64,000 nt of DNA from Siphonodentalium dalli (GCA_032622095.1 CP136062.1:224022578-224086577), one strand, 5' to 3'; counted from the first letter of the stretch, positions 23,601 to 35,930 are shown. A program made the numbers and translations. The notes: generated by a model from the letters alone, not told the origin.

Positions 23601-26600
23601 TGCTGGGTGTGGGTCGGGTGGGTATCTAGGCCTGGACTGCATTAAAACATAAGAGGATTTTTTGCCTGTAGGTGCTGGGTGTGGGTCGGGTGGGTATCCA
23701 GGCCTGACTGCATTAAAACATAAGAGGATTTTTTGTCTGTAGGTGCTGGGTGTGGGTCGGGTGGGTATCCTGAGGCCTGGACTGCATTAAAACATAAGAG
23801 GATTTTTTGTCTGTAGGTGCTGGGTGTGGGTCGGGTGGGTATCCAGGCATGGACTGCATTAAAACATAAGAGGATTTTTTGTCTGGAGGTGCTGGGTGTG
23901 GGTCGGGTGGGTATCTAGGCCTGGACTGCATTAAAACATAAGAGGATTTTTTGCCTGTAGGTGCTGGGTGTGGGTCGGGTGGGTATCCAGGCCTGACTGC
24001 ATTAAAACATAAGATGATTTTTTGTCTGTAGGTGCTGGGTGTGGGTCGGGTGGGTATCCTGAGGCCTGGACTGCATTAAAACATAAGAGGATTTTTTGTC
24101 TGTAGGTGCTGGGTGTGGGTCGGGTGGGTATCTAGGCCTGGACTGCATTAAAACATAAGAGGATTTTTTGTCTGTAGGTGCTGGGTGTGGGTCGGGTGGG
24201 TATCCAGGCCTGCATGGACTGCATTAAAACATAAGAGGATTTTTTATCGTGTAGGTGCTGGGTGTGGGTCGGGTGGGTATCTAGGCCTGCATGGACTGCA
24301 TTAAAACATAAGAGGATTTTTTGTCTGTAGGTGCTGGGTGTGGGTCGGGTGGGTATCTAGGCCTGCATGGACTGCATTAAAACATAAGAGGATTTTTTGT
24401 CTGTAGGTGCTGGGTGTGGGTCGGGTGGGTATCCTGAGGCCTGGACTGCATTAAAACATAAGAGGATTTTTTGTCTGTAGGTGCTGGGTGTGGGTCAGGT
24501 GGGTATCCAGGCCTGCATGGACTGCATTAAAACATAAGAGGATTTTTTGTCTGTAGGTGCTGGGTGTGGGTCGGGTGGGTATCCAGGCCTGGACTGCATT
24601 AAAACATAAGAGGATTTTTTGTCTGTAGGTGCTGGGTGTGGGTCGGGTGGGTATCCAGGCCTGACTGCATTAAAACATAAGAGGATTTTTTGTCTGTAGG
24701 TGCTGGGTGTGGGTCGGGTGGGTATCCAGGCCTGCATGGACTGCATTAAAACATAAGAGGATTTTTTGTCTGTAGGTGCTGGGTGTGGGTCGGGTGGGTA
24801 TCTAGGCCTGCATGGACTGCATTAAAACATAAGAGGATTTTTTGTCTGTAGGTGCTGGGTGTGGGTCGGGTGGGTATCCAGGCCTGCATGGACTGCATTA
24901 AAACATAAGAGGATTTTTTGTCTGTAGGTGCTGGGTGTGGGTCGGGTGGGTATCTAGGCCTGGATTGCATTAAAACATAAGAGGATTTTTTATCTGTAGG
25001 TGCTGGGTGTGGGTCGGGTGGGTATCCAGGCCTGGACTGCAATAAAACATAAGAGGATTTTTTGTCTGTAGGTGCTGGGTGTGGGTCGGGTGGGTATCTA
25101 GGCCTGGATTGCATTAAAACATAAGAGGATTTTTATCTGTAGGTGCTGGGTGTGGGTCGGGTGGGTATCCAGGCCTGACTGCATTAAAACATAAGAGGAT
25201 TTTTTGTCTGTAGGTGCTGGGTGTGGGTCAGGTGGGTATCCAGGCCTGGACTGCATTAAAACATAAGAGGATTTTTTGTCTGTAGGTGCTGGGTGTGGGT
25301 CGGGTGGGTATCCTGAGGCCTGGACTGCATTAAAACATAAGAGGATTTTTTGTCTGTAGGTGCTGGGTGTGGGTCAGGTGGGTATCCAGGCCTGGACTGC
25401 ATTAAAACATAAGAGGATTTTTTGTCGTGTAGGTGCTGGGTGTGGGTCGGGTGGGTATCTAGGCCTGGACTGCATTAAAACATAAGAGGATTTTTTGTCT
25501 GTAGGTGCTGGGTGTGGGTCGGGTGGGTATCCAGGCCTGACTGCAATAAAACATAAGAGGATTTTTTGTCTGTAGGTGCTGGGTGTGGGTCGGGTGGGTA
25601 TCTAGGCCTGCATGGACTGCATTAAAACATAAGAGGATTTTTTGTCTGTAGGTGCTGGGTGTGGGTCGGGTGGGTATCCAGGCATGGACTGCATTAAAAC
25701 ATAAGAGGATTTTTTGTCTGTAGGTGCTGGGTGTGGGTCAGGTGGGTATCTAGGCCTGCATGGACTGCATTAAAACATAAGAGGATTTTTTGTCTAGGTG
25801 CTGGGTGTGGGTCGGGTGGGTATCCTGAGGCCTGGACTGCATTAAAACATAAGAGGATTTTTTGTCTGTAGGTGCTGGGTGTGGGTCGGGTGGGTATCTA
25901 GGCCTGCATGGACTGCATTAAAACATAAGAGGATTTTTTGTCTGTAGGTGCTGGGTGTGGGTCGGGTGGGTATCTAGGCCTGCATGGACTGCATTAAAAC
26001 ATAAGAGGATTTTTATCGTGTAGGTGCTGGGTGTGGGTCGGGTGGGTATCCAGGCCTGACTGCAATAAAACATAAGAGGATTTTTTGTCTGTAGGTGCTG
26101 GGTGTGAGTCGGTGGGTATCTAGGCCTGCATGGACTGCATTAAAACATAAGAGGATTTTTTGTCGTGTAGGTGCTGGGTGTGGGTCGGGTGGGTATCCAG
26201 GCCTGGACTGCATTAAAACTTAAGAGGATTTTTTATCGTGTAGGTGCTGGGTGTGGGTCGGGTGGGTATCTAGGCCTGGACTGCATTAAAACATAAGAGG
26301 ATTTTTTGTCTGCAGGTGCTGGGTGTGGGTCGGGTGGGTATCTAGGCCTGGACTGCATTAAAACATAAGAGGATTTTTTGTCTGTAGGTGCTGGGTGTGG
26401 GTCGGGTGGGTATCCAGGCCTGACTGCATTAAAACATAAGAGGATTTTTTGTCTGTAGGTGCTGGGTGTGGGTCAGGTGGGTATCCAGGCCTGGACTGCA
26501 TTAAAACATAAGAGGATTTTTTGTCGTGTAGGTGCTGGGTGTGGGTCGGGTGGGTATCTAGGCCTGGACTGCATTAAAACATAAGAGGATTTTTTGTCTG

Positions 26601-29414
26601 TAGGTGCTGGGTGTGGGTCGGGTGGGTATCCAGGCCTGACTGCAATAAAACATAAGAGGATTTTTTGTCTGTAGGTGCTGGGTGTGGGTCGGGTGGGTAT
26701 CTAGGCCTGCATGGACTGCATTAAAACATAAGAGGATTTTTTGTCTGTAGGTGCTGGGTGTGGGTCGGGTGGGTATCCAGGCATGGACTGCATTAAAACA
26801 TAAGAGGATTTTTTGTCTGTAGGTGCTGGGTGTGGGTCAGGTGGGTATCTAGGCCTGCATGGACTGCATTAAAACATAAGAGGATTTTTTGTCTAGGTGC
26901 TGGGTGTGGGTCGGGTGGGTATCCTGAGGCCTGGACTGCATTAAAACATAAGAGGATTTTTTGTCTGTAGGTGCTGGGTGTGGGTCGGGTGGGTATCTAG
27001 GCCTGCATGGACTGCATTAAAACATAAGAGGATTTTTTGTCTGTAGGTGCTGGGTGTGGGTCGGGTGGGTATCTAGGCCTGCATGGACTGCATTAAAACA
27101 TAAGAGGATTTTTTGTCTGTAGGTGCTGGGTGTGGGTCGGGTGGGTATCCAGGCCTGGACTGCATTAAAACTTAAGAGGATTTTTTATCGTGTAGGTGCT
27201 GGGTGTGGGTCGGGTGGGTATCTAGGCCTGGACTGCATTAAAACATAAGAGGATTTTTTGTCTGCAGGTGCTGGGTGTGGGTCGGGTGGGTATCTAGGCC
27301 TGGACTGCATTAAAACATAAGAGGATTTTTTGTCTGTAGGTGCTGGGTGTGGGTCGGGTGGGTATCTAGGCCTGGACTGCATTAAAACATAAGAGGATTT
27401 TTCGTCTGTAGGTGCTGGGTGTGGGTCGGGTGGGTATCTAGGCCTGGACTGCATTAAAACATAAGAGGATTTTTTGTCTGTAGGTGCTGGGTGTGGGTCG
27501 GGTGGGTATCATGAGGCCTGGACTGCATTAAAACATAAGAGGATTTTTTGTCTGTAGGTGCTGGGTGTGGGTCAGGTGGGTATCTAGGCCTGCATGGACT
27601 GCATTAAAACATAAGAGGATTTTTTGTCTGTAGGTGCTGGGTGTGGGTCGGGTGGGTATCCAGGCCTGGACTGCATTAAAACATAAGAGGATTTTTTGTC
27701 TGTAGGTGCTGGGTGTGGGTCGGGTGGGTATCTAGGCCTGGACTGCATTAAAACATAAGAGGATTTTTGTCTGTAGGTGCTGGGTGTGAGTCGGGTGGGT
27801 ATCCAGGCGTGGACTGCATTAAAACATAAGAGGATTTTTTGTCTGTAGGTGCTGGGTGTGGGTCGGGTGGGTATCCAGGCCTGGACTGCATTAAAACATA
27901 AGAGGATTTTTTATCTGTAGGTGCTGGGTGTGGGTCGGGTGGGTATCTAGGCCTGGATTGCATTAAAACATAAGAGGATTTTTTATCTGTAGGTGCTGGG
28001 TGTGGGTCGGGTGGGTATCCAGTCCTGGACTGCATTAAAACATAAGAGGATTTTTGTCTGTAGGTGCTGGGTGTGGGTCGGGTGGGTATCTAGGCCTGGA
28101 CTGCATTAAAACCTAAGAGGATTTTTTATCGTGTAGGTGCTGGGTGTGAGTCGGGTGGGTATCTAGGCCTGGACTGCATTAAAACATAAGAGGATTTTTT
28201 GTCTGTAGGTGCTGGGTGTGGGTCGGGTGGGTATCCAGGCATGGACTGCATTAAAACATAAGAGGATTTTTTGTCTGTAGGTGCTGGGTGTGGGTCGGGT
28301 GGGTATCTAGGCCTGGACTGCATTAAAACATAAGAGGATTTTTTGTCTGTAGGTGCTGGGTGTGGGTCGGGTGGGTATCCTGAGGCCTGGACTGCATTAA
28401 AACATAAGAGGATTTTTTGTCTGTAGGTGCTGGGTGTGGGTCGGGTGGGTATCCTGAGGCCTGGACTGCATTAAAACATAAGAGGATTTTTTGTCTGTAG
28501 GTGCTGGGTGTGGGTCGGGTGGGTATCCTGAGGCCTGGACTGCATTAAAACATAAGAGGATTTTTTGTCTGTAGGTGCTGGGTGTGGGTCGGGTGGGTAT
28601 CCTGAGGCCTGGACTGCATTAAAACATAAGAGGATTTTTTGTCTGTAGGTGCTGGGTGTGAGTCAGGTGGGTATCCTGGCCTGGACTGCATTAAAACATA
28701 AGAGGATTTTTTGTCGTGTAGGTGCTGGGTGTGAGTCGGGTGGGTATCTAGGCCTGGACTGCATTAAAACATAAGAGGATTTTTTGTCTGTAGGTGCTGG
28801 GTGTGGGTCGGGTAGGTATCCAGGCCTGGACTGCATTAAAACATAAGAGGATTTTTTGTCTGTAGGTGCTGGGTGTGGGTCGGCTGGGTATCTAGGCCTG
28901 GACTGCATTAAAACATAAGAGGATTTTTTGTCTGTAGGTGCTGGGTGTGGGGCGGGTGGGTATCCTGAGGCCTGGACTGCATTAAAACATAAGAGGATTT
29001 TTTGTCTGTAGGTGCTGGGTGTGGGTCGGGTGGGTATCCAGGCCTGGACTGTATTAAAACATAAGAGGATTTTTTGTCTGTAGGTGCTGGGTGTGGGTCG
29101 GGTGGGTATCCAGGCCTGGACTGCATTAAAACATAAGAGGATTTTTTGTCTGTAGGTGCTGGGTGTGGGGCGGGTGGGTATCTAGGCCTGGACTGCATTA
29201 AAACATAAGAGGATTTTTTGTCTGTAGGTGCTGGGTGTGGGTCGGTGGGTATCTAGGCCTGCATGGACTGCATTAAAACATAAGAGGATTTTTGTCTGTA
29301 GGTGCTGGGTGTGGGTCGGGTGGGTATCCAGGCCTGGACTGCATTAAAACTTAAGAGGATTTTTTATCGTGTAGGTGCTGGGTGTGAGTCGGGTGGGTAT
29401 CCAGGCCTGGACCT
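17641..29414. repeat. Minisatellite array c, about 72-bp G4-forming unit, about 160 copies
   Basis: Tandem unit of about 72 bp: TAGGTGCTGGGTGTGGGTC, GGGTGGGTATCCAGG, CCTGGACTGC, ATTAAAACATAAGAGG, ATTTTTTGTCTG. Length variants (TATCC, TATCCTGA, TATCTAGGCCTGCATGG, TTTTTTATCGTG) give about 71-76 bp. Most units carry GGGTGTGGGTCGGGTGGG, a canonical four-run G-quadruplex motif on the gene-sense strand, plus a T-rich tract ending in YAG. Open frames on the minus strand (repeats of MQSRPGYPPDPHPAPTDKK) are by-products of the near-multiple-of-three period and are frequently broken. It sits in the intron that splits CTLD1. Confidence 0.97.
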
Positions 29415-29446
29415 GGACTGCATTCCCCCTCATCCCAAACCCTGAA

Positions 29447-29514
29447 TCAAACGGCTTTTTCTCGGAAAGAAGTTAATTTCTCACCACTTCATGACTATAT
29501 AAATAGAGGATCTA
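29447..29514. repeat. Right copy of the repeat flanking array c
   Basis: Diverged direct copy of 17573-17634 (shared TCAAAC, CTTTTTCT, GGAA, AGAAGTTAATTTCTC, GACTATA, GGATCTA words). Array c lies between the two copies. Confidence 0.7.
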
Positions 29515-30362
29515 TACAACGACTCCTCAGTTTATAGCGGAATTTACAAAACTAGTTCAGTAAATCCCCGATAGCATAATTTTCTGCAACTTTGAGTCTT
29601 ATTTTGTGGTTTATCATACAACAATAAACCAATCACCAAACAATAAAATTGTAGAAGGGTTGCTTCATCAGAAGGGAAAATTACAAGAGGATTATAGCTA
29701 TAAACACCATAAGGGTAGTCCCTTACCCATCAATACTAATGCTACCAGATTGACTGCATCTTAATAAAGGTGTTAACATTTCCTAGACCTTATAAAACAC
29801 CACCAATATAATTATATTGTGAGCGTTTCCTGAAATGAATGGTATTGATTGACCAATATTTTTCAACTTTCTTGAGGAATAAAAAATTTACTTAATTGCC
29901 AAAACTTTTGCCAAATGAAAATATTTTTTGCCAGATGTGAATTATTTTTGCCATTGGCAAATTATCCAAAACCTTGGTAAAACAAACTTAAATCAACAAA
30001 TGGTACATGAAACTAACATCGGCTTCTATAAGACCTGCAATGACGTTTCACGTAACTATGCATTGTTTGCCCACGTAAAGAAATAGTGCCAGATAAATAA
30101 AGACTCTTTGACGCATTTGATGGCGTATATTTAATGAAATAACTTTTCAATCTAATTCATATCAATAGTTCTGTTCCATGTTAGAAATGACCCTATGATA
30201 GATCCACTGTTCTCATTGAATGTGCCTTCATTTTTGCTGCTCATTGAGTCATTGTCTGACCCAGAAGACATAAGGTAACAGTTCTGTTAACAATCCATAA
30301 AATTTGTCCGAGAAATACCCTAGCTTGAGTATGTGTATGAGATTTATTTATTGTTATATATG
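29515..30362. other. Intron sequence with a small TTTGCCAAATG-rich fragment
   Basis: No coding frame supported. 29880-29970 repeats TTTGCCAAATG / TTTGCCA words resembling the ends of the hAT-type element at 1756-2832, probably a decayed relative. Confidence 0.45.
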
Positions 30363-33300
30363 ATACTAGCAGATTAGCCCGCCACTGGCGGGATTGGCCC
30401 CATGGCTTTGGTCGATCCATTAATTTTTGTTTTTCAAGGTAACCCCGAACGTCGCTGCCACCGCTGATGCGATATATATCGCCCAAGGTCATTTGCGGGT
30501 ACCTGTGTCAAGGTCATGTTGGGTGGACAAAATAACCCGACAAAAATATTTACCGTCCCGAGTCGACCATACATAACTGTCACCGCTGACTACCGAGATA
30601 TCACCCAAGGTCATTTGTGGGTACCCGTTTCAAGGTCAAGGTCACCTCGGGCGGACAAACTGACCTGACGAAAATCTCCCCCATCCCTTGGAACCAATAA
30701 GTACGAAATTTCGTCTCGATATCCCCAGTTTCCGAGCGAAACGGTCAAATGCCGTATTTTCACTAAAGTAGATAAACACTCTTTAATAGCGACGCCTCAT
30801 ATACAAATGCTCATTAATTATCGTGCGATTAACCCATCAATCCCCATTACGGTGGCAGTTGAAGGGTGAAGGCGTACTCGTACGTTCTCAGAAGCGGTGC
30901 GATGACACTTCCCGTGGCTTTTTACCCTTAGATAGCAAGTTTGGGCTTAATCGGTCGAGCCGTTTTTGAGTCTATAAAGGATATATACACACACACATAT
31001 ATACATATATACGGAAGTCTTAAAATATATAGTAGACTAGCAGGTTAGCCCGCCACTGGCGGCGTTGGTCAGAAACATGACATTTTTTTCGCTTTTCAAT
31101 GAGTTAATCGTGCCTTTTTTAAGAGAAATTATTGTACCCTCCCTAAAAGAGGTATGATTTAAGGTACATCGGGCGGAAAAACTGACCCGATGATGTCGTT
31201 GTTGTTGGCATTCAGGGCTTCCGGTCGTTGTTGTTGGCATCACGGCTCGGGGCTACCAGAAAAATCTCACATTGCCGTATAGGGAAAATAGGATTGCGTG
31301 TATTTAGTAATTTTAACTAATTATTTTCTCGCCAACAATGTCGTTGTTGTTGATATTTAAGCAGGTTAGCCCGCCACTGGCGGCGTTGGTCAGAAACATG
31401 ACATTTTTTTGGCTTTTTAACGAGTTAATTGTGCCTTTTTAATCAAGATAAATTATGATACCCGTCCCTAAAAGATTTAAGGTACATCGGGCGGAAAGAA
31501 CTGACCCGATGAAAAATTGTTGAGCCCGACGTTGTCCGGGCTATTCAAAAACCAAATTTCATGTCGATAGCTCAACCCGTTTCCGAGATCTGGTCTGCGC
31601 ATGCGCGTAGCTGGCGTCGCACGGGCTCGGCGACCCGATGAAATTCGTATCCGGGGCAAGATACATTCACATACCAAATTTCAAGTCGATAGCTCCACCC
31701 GTTTCCGAGATCTCGTCTGCGCATGCGCTGCACGGGCGTCGCACAGGCTCGCCAATATGACAACGACGACCACCTGGTCAAACTACACTCATGTACCAAG
31801 TTTCGTCCCGATCGGTCGAGGTGTTGGTATCTGATGCAAAAGACGAAATTGTGAGTGTTGGTTTGTAACCGGGATTTCTGAGAAGCATTATGCCTATATC
31901 CACACTAACTACCCCCCCTAACCCTGACCTAAGTGTCATACATACTATAACAATGATGTTGTAAGAGTACTATGGCATCCAATAAATCTCCCCGCATAGG
32001 AAACCACTCAAAAGTATTGTTCCTGTATATTTCTCTGCAGATGCTAATAACGTTGAATGGTAAACAGACGCTCTTTATGGCGATGCGTCAAAAACAAACG
32101 CTCATTAAATTATCACTTGATTAACCACCGCAGTGCCGTTTTTTGTGACTGAGATTGGAGAACGGGTTCTCTGAGCTTCTCCAAAACGCGATAACGACGG
32201 TGTCCGTGGGTTTTTACACTTATATACGAAATTTGAGCTCAATCTGTCCACGTGTTTTCGATTCCATGAAGTACACATATACACACATATATATATACGG
32301 AGTTCTCAAAATATATAGTACTAGCCGATGAGCCCGACGTTGTCCGGGCTATTCAAAAACCAAATTTCAAGTCGATAGCTCTACCCAGCCCGACGTTGTC
32401 CGGGCTATTCAAAAACCAAATTTCAAGTCGATAGCTCTACCCGTTTCCGAGATCTGGTCTGCGCATGCACGAAGCTGGCGTCGCACGGGCTCGGCGACCC
32501 GATAAAATTTGTATCCGTGGCAAGATACATTCACATAGCAAATTTCAAGTCGATAGCTCCACCCGTTCCCGAGATCTCGTCTGCGCATGCGCGAAGTGGG
32601 CGCCGCACGGGCTCGCCAATACGACAACGTCCACCGCCTGGTCAAACTACACACACGTACCAAGTTTCGTCCCGATCGGTCGAGAATCGTAGATTTGTAT
32701 AAATGACAAACATACAGACAAACATACAGACAAACATACAGACAAACATACAGACAGAGGTCTTCAAAATATATATGAGATAGACTAGCACGTTAGCCCG
32801 CCACTGGCGGCGTTCGTCAGAAACATGACAATTTTTTATTTTTTTAATATTTTACCCGATTAGACCTTATTTTACCCGATTAAGGTGAAAAAGACATAAG
32901 AATCACACAACACGCAGTACCCGTCCCTAAAAGAGGTATGATTTAAGGTACATCGGGCGGAAAAACTGACCCGATAAAAATTTCCCCGTGCCTAGGAACG
33001 ACAGACATAAGAATCACACAACACACATTTTTTGTTTTCACACAACATGCAGTATCCGTCCCTAAAAGAGGTATGATTGAAAATTTCCCCCGTTCCTAGG
33101 AACGACAGACATAAGAATCACACAACACGTTAATTCTGCCTTTTTAATCCAGATAAATGCATTTCGCGTTTTGCATCCGTAGTTTCGTACGCATGGGTAA
33201 CCTTTTAGCAACGTCGGTGGCAATAAAGAGCGTTAGTCGGTTAACAACTCCAAATATGGTCAATATAAAGATCGTTGATGCCTTAACCCCTGAAGTGCCG

Positions 33301-34145
33301 TTTGCAGTGATTTTGATGATTGGGAGTGGAGAAAGAGTGCTCAGAGCTTGTCCAAAACGCGACGTTGACGATCCCCGTGTTTTTTTTTATACTTATATTA
33401 CGAAATTTGAGCTCTATCCGACAAGCCGTTTTCGATTCTATGAAGTACTCACATACACACATATATATATACGGAAGTTTTAAATTATATAGTAGATTAT
33501 CGGAATTCAATACGCAGGTAGAAAATAAAACTTTATTTTCAATTCGTCGAAATCTGCCAGTTTTACCCGATTTGACCTTGAATTGATCATTTTGAAGGTC
33601 AAGGTCAGGTCGGGGTCACAATTTAACCCGCCCATGACACTTCCCGTAGGTAGCAAGTTTGAGCTCAATCGGTTCGAGTCTATAAAGGACACACACATAT
33701 ATATATATCATTTGTGGGTACCCGTTTCAAGGTGAAGATCACCTAGGACGGAAAAACTGACCCGATCCCAGTTCCTAGGAAGCCCTAAGTATGTAAGAAT
33801 CACTCAACACGCTCATGCTTGGATACCAAGTACGTAAGAATCACACAACACGCTCACCGATGCTGACGCCCGTGTACAGACGTAATAATCACATTACGCA
33901 TATACGCTCTTTATCGACTACACTGCGGATAGGAACGCTCATTAACTATCAACGCGATTAACCACCGCCGTGCCGTTTGCGGTGATTTTGATGATTGGGA
34001 GTGGAGATTGAGTGCTCAGAGCTTGTCCAAAATGTGACGTCGACAATCCCCGTGGGTTTTTAACCCTTATATACGAAATTTGAGCTCGATGGGTGCAGTC
34101 GTACACACATATATATATACGGAAGTCTCAAAATATATAGTATAG
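30363..34145 (+). mobile_element. Run of nested copies of one hairpin-headed repeat family
   Basis: At least five heads of the form ACTAGC..TTAGCCCGCCACTGGCGG or AGCCCGACGTTGTCCGGGC (30363, 31034, 31363, 32321, 32785), each able to fold as a short GC hairpin. Tails of the form ATATATACGGAAGTCTTAAA followed by ATATATAGTA precede the next head (31010-31036, 32290-32322, 33465-33500, 34115-34145). Bodies share CCGATCGGTCGAG, AAATTTCAAGTCGATAGCTC and AAATTTGAGCTCAATC. No reverse transcriptase or transposase is encoded. Probably a short non-autonomous element; class undetermined. Confidence 0.6.
32705..32757. repeat. 12-bp microsatellite
   Basis: About four copies of GACAAACATACA in the tail of one nested copy. 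Confidence 0.85.
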
Positions 34146-34598
34146 ATATTTTGTTTTTCTCAGTTTACTTAATTGTCTGATGGTTTTGTTCTGGTCATTA
34201 ATCGTAATTACCCTTCTGAGAATTAATAGTTAGTTTCTGTGATGGCCAGGACCACTACAGTATAACTGGATTTATGTGTGCAATTCTGTTTTGTCAATGT
34301 TAAATGACACACCTCTGTCTTCTTATCTTGCATTGAATAAAGTTGTTTAGCCAATCAAAATCTTAAGAATATTGTTTCCAAGTTAAACCATTAATGTGGT
34401 TTTCTTCAATTGCATTAACATCCTTCTTTGGGAGTGTTACCATGTTTGTTTGGATGTTGTCCCACAGCTACACTCTACTTGTTTCTTGCTGTGGCCCACT
34501 GGCCTGTTAGATTACAAATGTTGCCACTGCGTTTCTTATGGAATTGCTTATTGCCAAGGCCAATTTTGAGGACTGTATCTTGTCAACCTTTGGAAACA
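34146..34598. other. Intron sequence, nothing recognised
   Basis: No exon, repeat boundary or structured element seen. Confidence 0.5.
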
Positions 34599-34829
34599 TA
34601 CAGTAATGCCCTAAATAATCGTCTCCTTAACCACAGCAGAATTATGGGTAATTTTTCAGGATTTAGTCGGAAATATGGCTTGTTGCCATTCATCGGAAAG
34701 CTCTTTGTTGCCATTCATCGGAAAGCTCTTTCCGGTGAATGGCAACAAGCCATATTTCCGTCTAAATCCTGAAAAATTACCCATAATTCTGTTGTGGTTA
34801 AGGAGTCTATTATTTAAGGCATTACTGTA
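34599..34829. mobile_element. Pogo/Tc1-mariner-like MITE, copy 1
   Basis: The 227-bp body (34601-34827) starts CAGTAATGCCCTAAATAATC and ends AAGGCATTACTG, flanked by TA on each side. The two halves are long inverted repeats meeting at a duplicated TTGCCATTCATCGGAAAGCTC block, giving an almost complete hairpin. TA target and CAGT ends suit pogo-type Tc1/mariner elements. A shorter copy lies at 42301-42480. Confidence 0.82.
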
Positions 34830-34983
34830 TTAGCCCTCATAGAATGGAAATTAGGATCAAGATCCCTCTGATTGTTTTCCCTGTGTGCCAGTTTGTGGAA
34901 TGATGCACCAATACATTTTGCACTTATGTTTTGGTGATTTGTCCATGCAACAGATTGTTCGTACCCGAAAATTTCATATGTGT

Positions 34984-35460
34984 CTAGTTATACCCCCCGC
35001 AACGAGTTGTGGGGGGATATACTGGTATCAGCTCGTTCGTCCGTCCATCTGTCCGTCCGTCGTTTCGTCCGGCCGTCCGTGGACACAAATTTGTCCGGAG
35101 TTTTTCTCAGTTGTTTTATGATCATTTTTCGTGAAACTTGGCACAGACATCAACCACCATGGGAACCTGTGCACCTGCGATTATGACGTCTGTCCGACAT
35201 TTGTTGGTGGAGTTATCCCCCTTTTTCGACTTACAAAATCTTCTCAAAATGCATAATTTTGTCCGAGCTTTTATTCCTACATTTTCTGGTCAATTGTTTT
35301 GAAACTTGGCACTGATATTTAGTACCATGGGGACCTGTGCGCTTGTGATTATGAGGTCTGTCCGAATTTGTTTTGTGGAGTTAGCACCATTTTTTAACTT
35401 AGAAAATCTTCTCAAAATGCATAATTTTGTCCGAGCTTTTATTCCTACATTTTTCAGTCA
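34984..35460 (+). repeat. 168-bp-period repeat family with CCGTCC leader, locus 2
   Basis: A leader TACCCCCCGCAACGAGTTGTG, then a short CCGTCCGTCC-type tract (35038-35085), then two units 168 bp apart marked by AAACTTGGCAC (35134 and 35302). The units share CATGGG(G/A)ACCTGTGC and AAAATCTTCTCAAAATGCA. Related to 6060-6340. Degenerate TTAGGG words follow at 35465-35525. Confidence 0.6.
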
Positions 35461-35576
35461 ATAGGTTTAGGATTAGGGTTAAGAGGTTCAAGATTAGTGT
35501 TAGGGCTTAGGGGATTTAGGGTTACCTGTTCACATAATTTCAGTGCCCAATATACAGTAATGGCTATTACATTCAA

Positions 35577-35930
35577 ATAACATGTTGAATACAGGGGGGT
35601 ATATACCTCAGTCCCATCTGGGACAGGCCCATCTCTAGAGATGGGCCTGTCCCAGATGGGACTGAGGTATATATGTAATGGCCCTCTAATATACTCTTTA
35701 ACTCACCTAGATCCCTTCTGTCCTTCGCACACTATCGTATCTCTTTTCCTCGTCCTTTCTTCCCTCTCTCTCGTTTCCGCTTATCTCTGTCCGTTCAACT
35801 CGCTCTTCGTCCGTCTCGCCCCACTTCCTGTCGACCCAAGAGGCCAACTCCAATCCACAGATGATGTACACCATTCATCAGCCTTTCGTCGTTCATTACA
35901 TATACCCCCCTGTATTCAACATGTTATTTT
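35577..35930. mobile_element. Foldback element with a perfect 74-bp palindrome inside
   Basis: The ends are inverted copies: ATAACATGTTGAATACAGGG at 35577 and its complement ending near 35928. Next to the left arm, 35600-35673 is a perfect palindrome (two 37-nt arms, centre CT|AG) built from CCCATCTGGGACAGGCCC. No coding capacity. Confidence 0.75.

Noticed and set aside
18244-29198. Many minus-strand frames repeating MQSRPGYPPDPHPAPTDKK
   Set aside because: Products of the roughly 72-bp unit. They are broken repeatedly by unit-length variants and are antisense to the host gene.
9085-29414. CRISPR-like arrays
   Set aside because: Repeats are contiguous with no unique spacers, the context is eukaryotic, and there are no cas genes. 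These are minisatellites.
33157-33586. Overlapping frames of 88-108 codons around 33157-33586
   Set aside because: They lie in the nested hairpin-headed repeats, on both strands, without domain character.
35465-35525. TTAGGG-like words suggesting an interstitial telomere
   Set aside because: Words are irregular (TTAGGATTAGGGTTAAG...) and few; not a tandem TTAGGG array.
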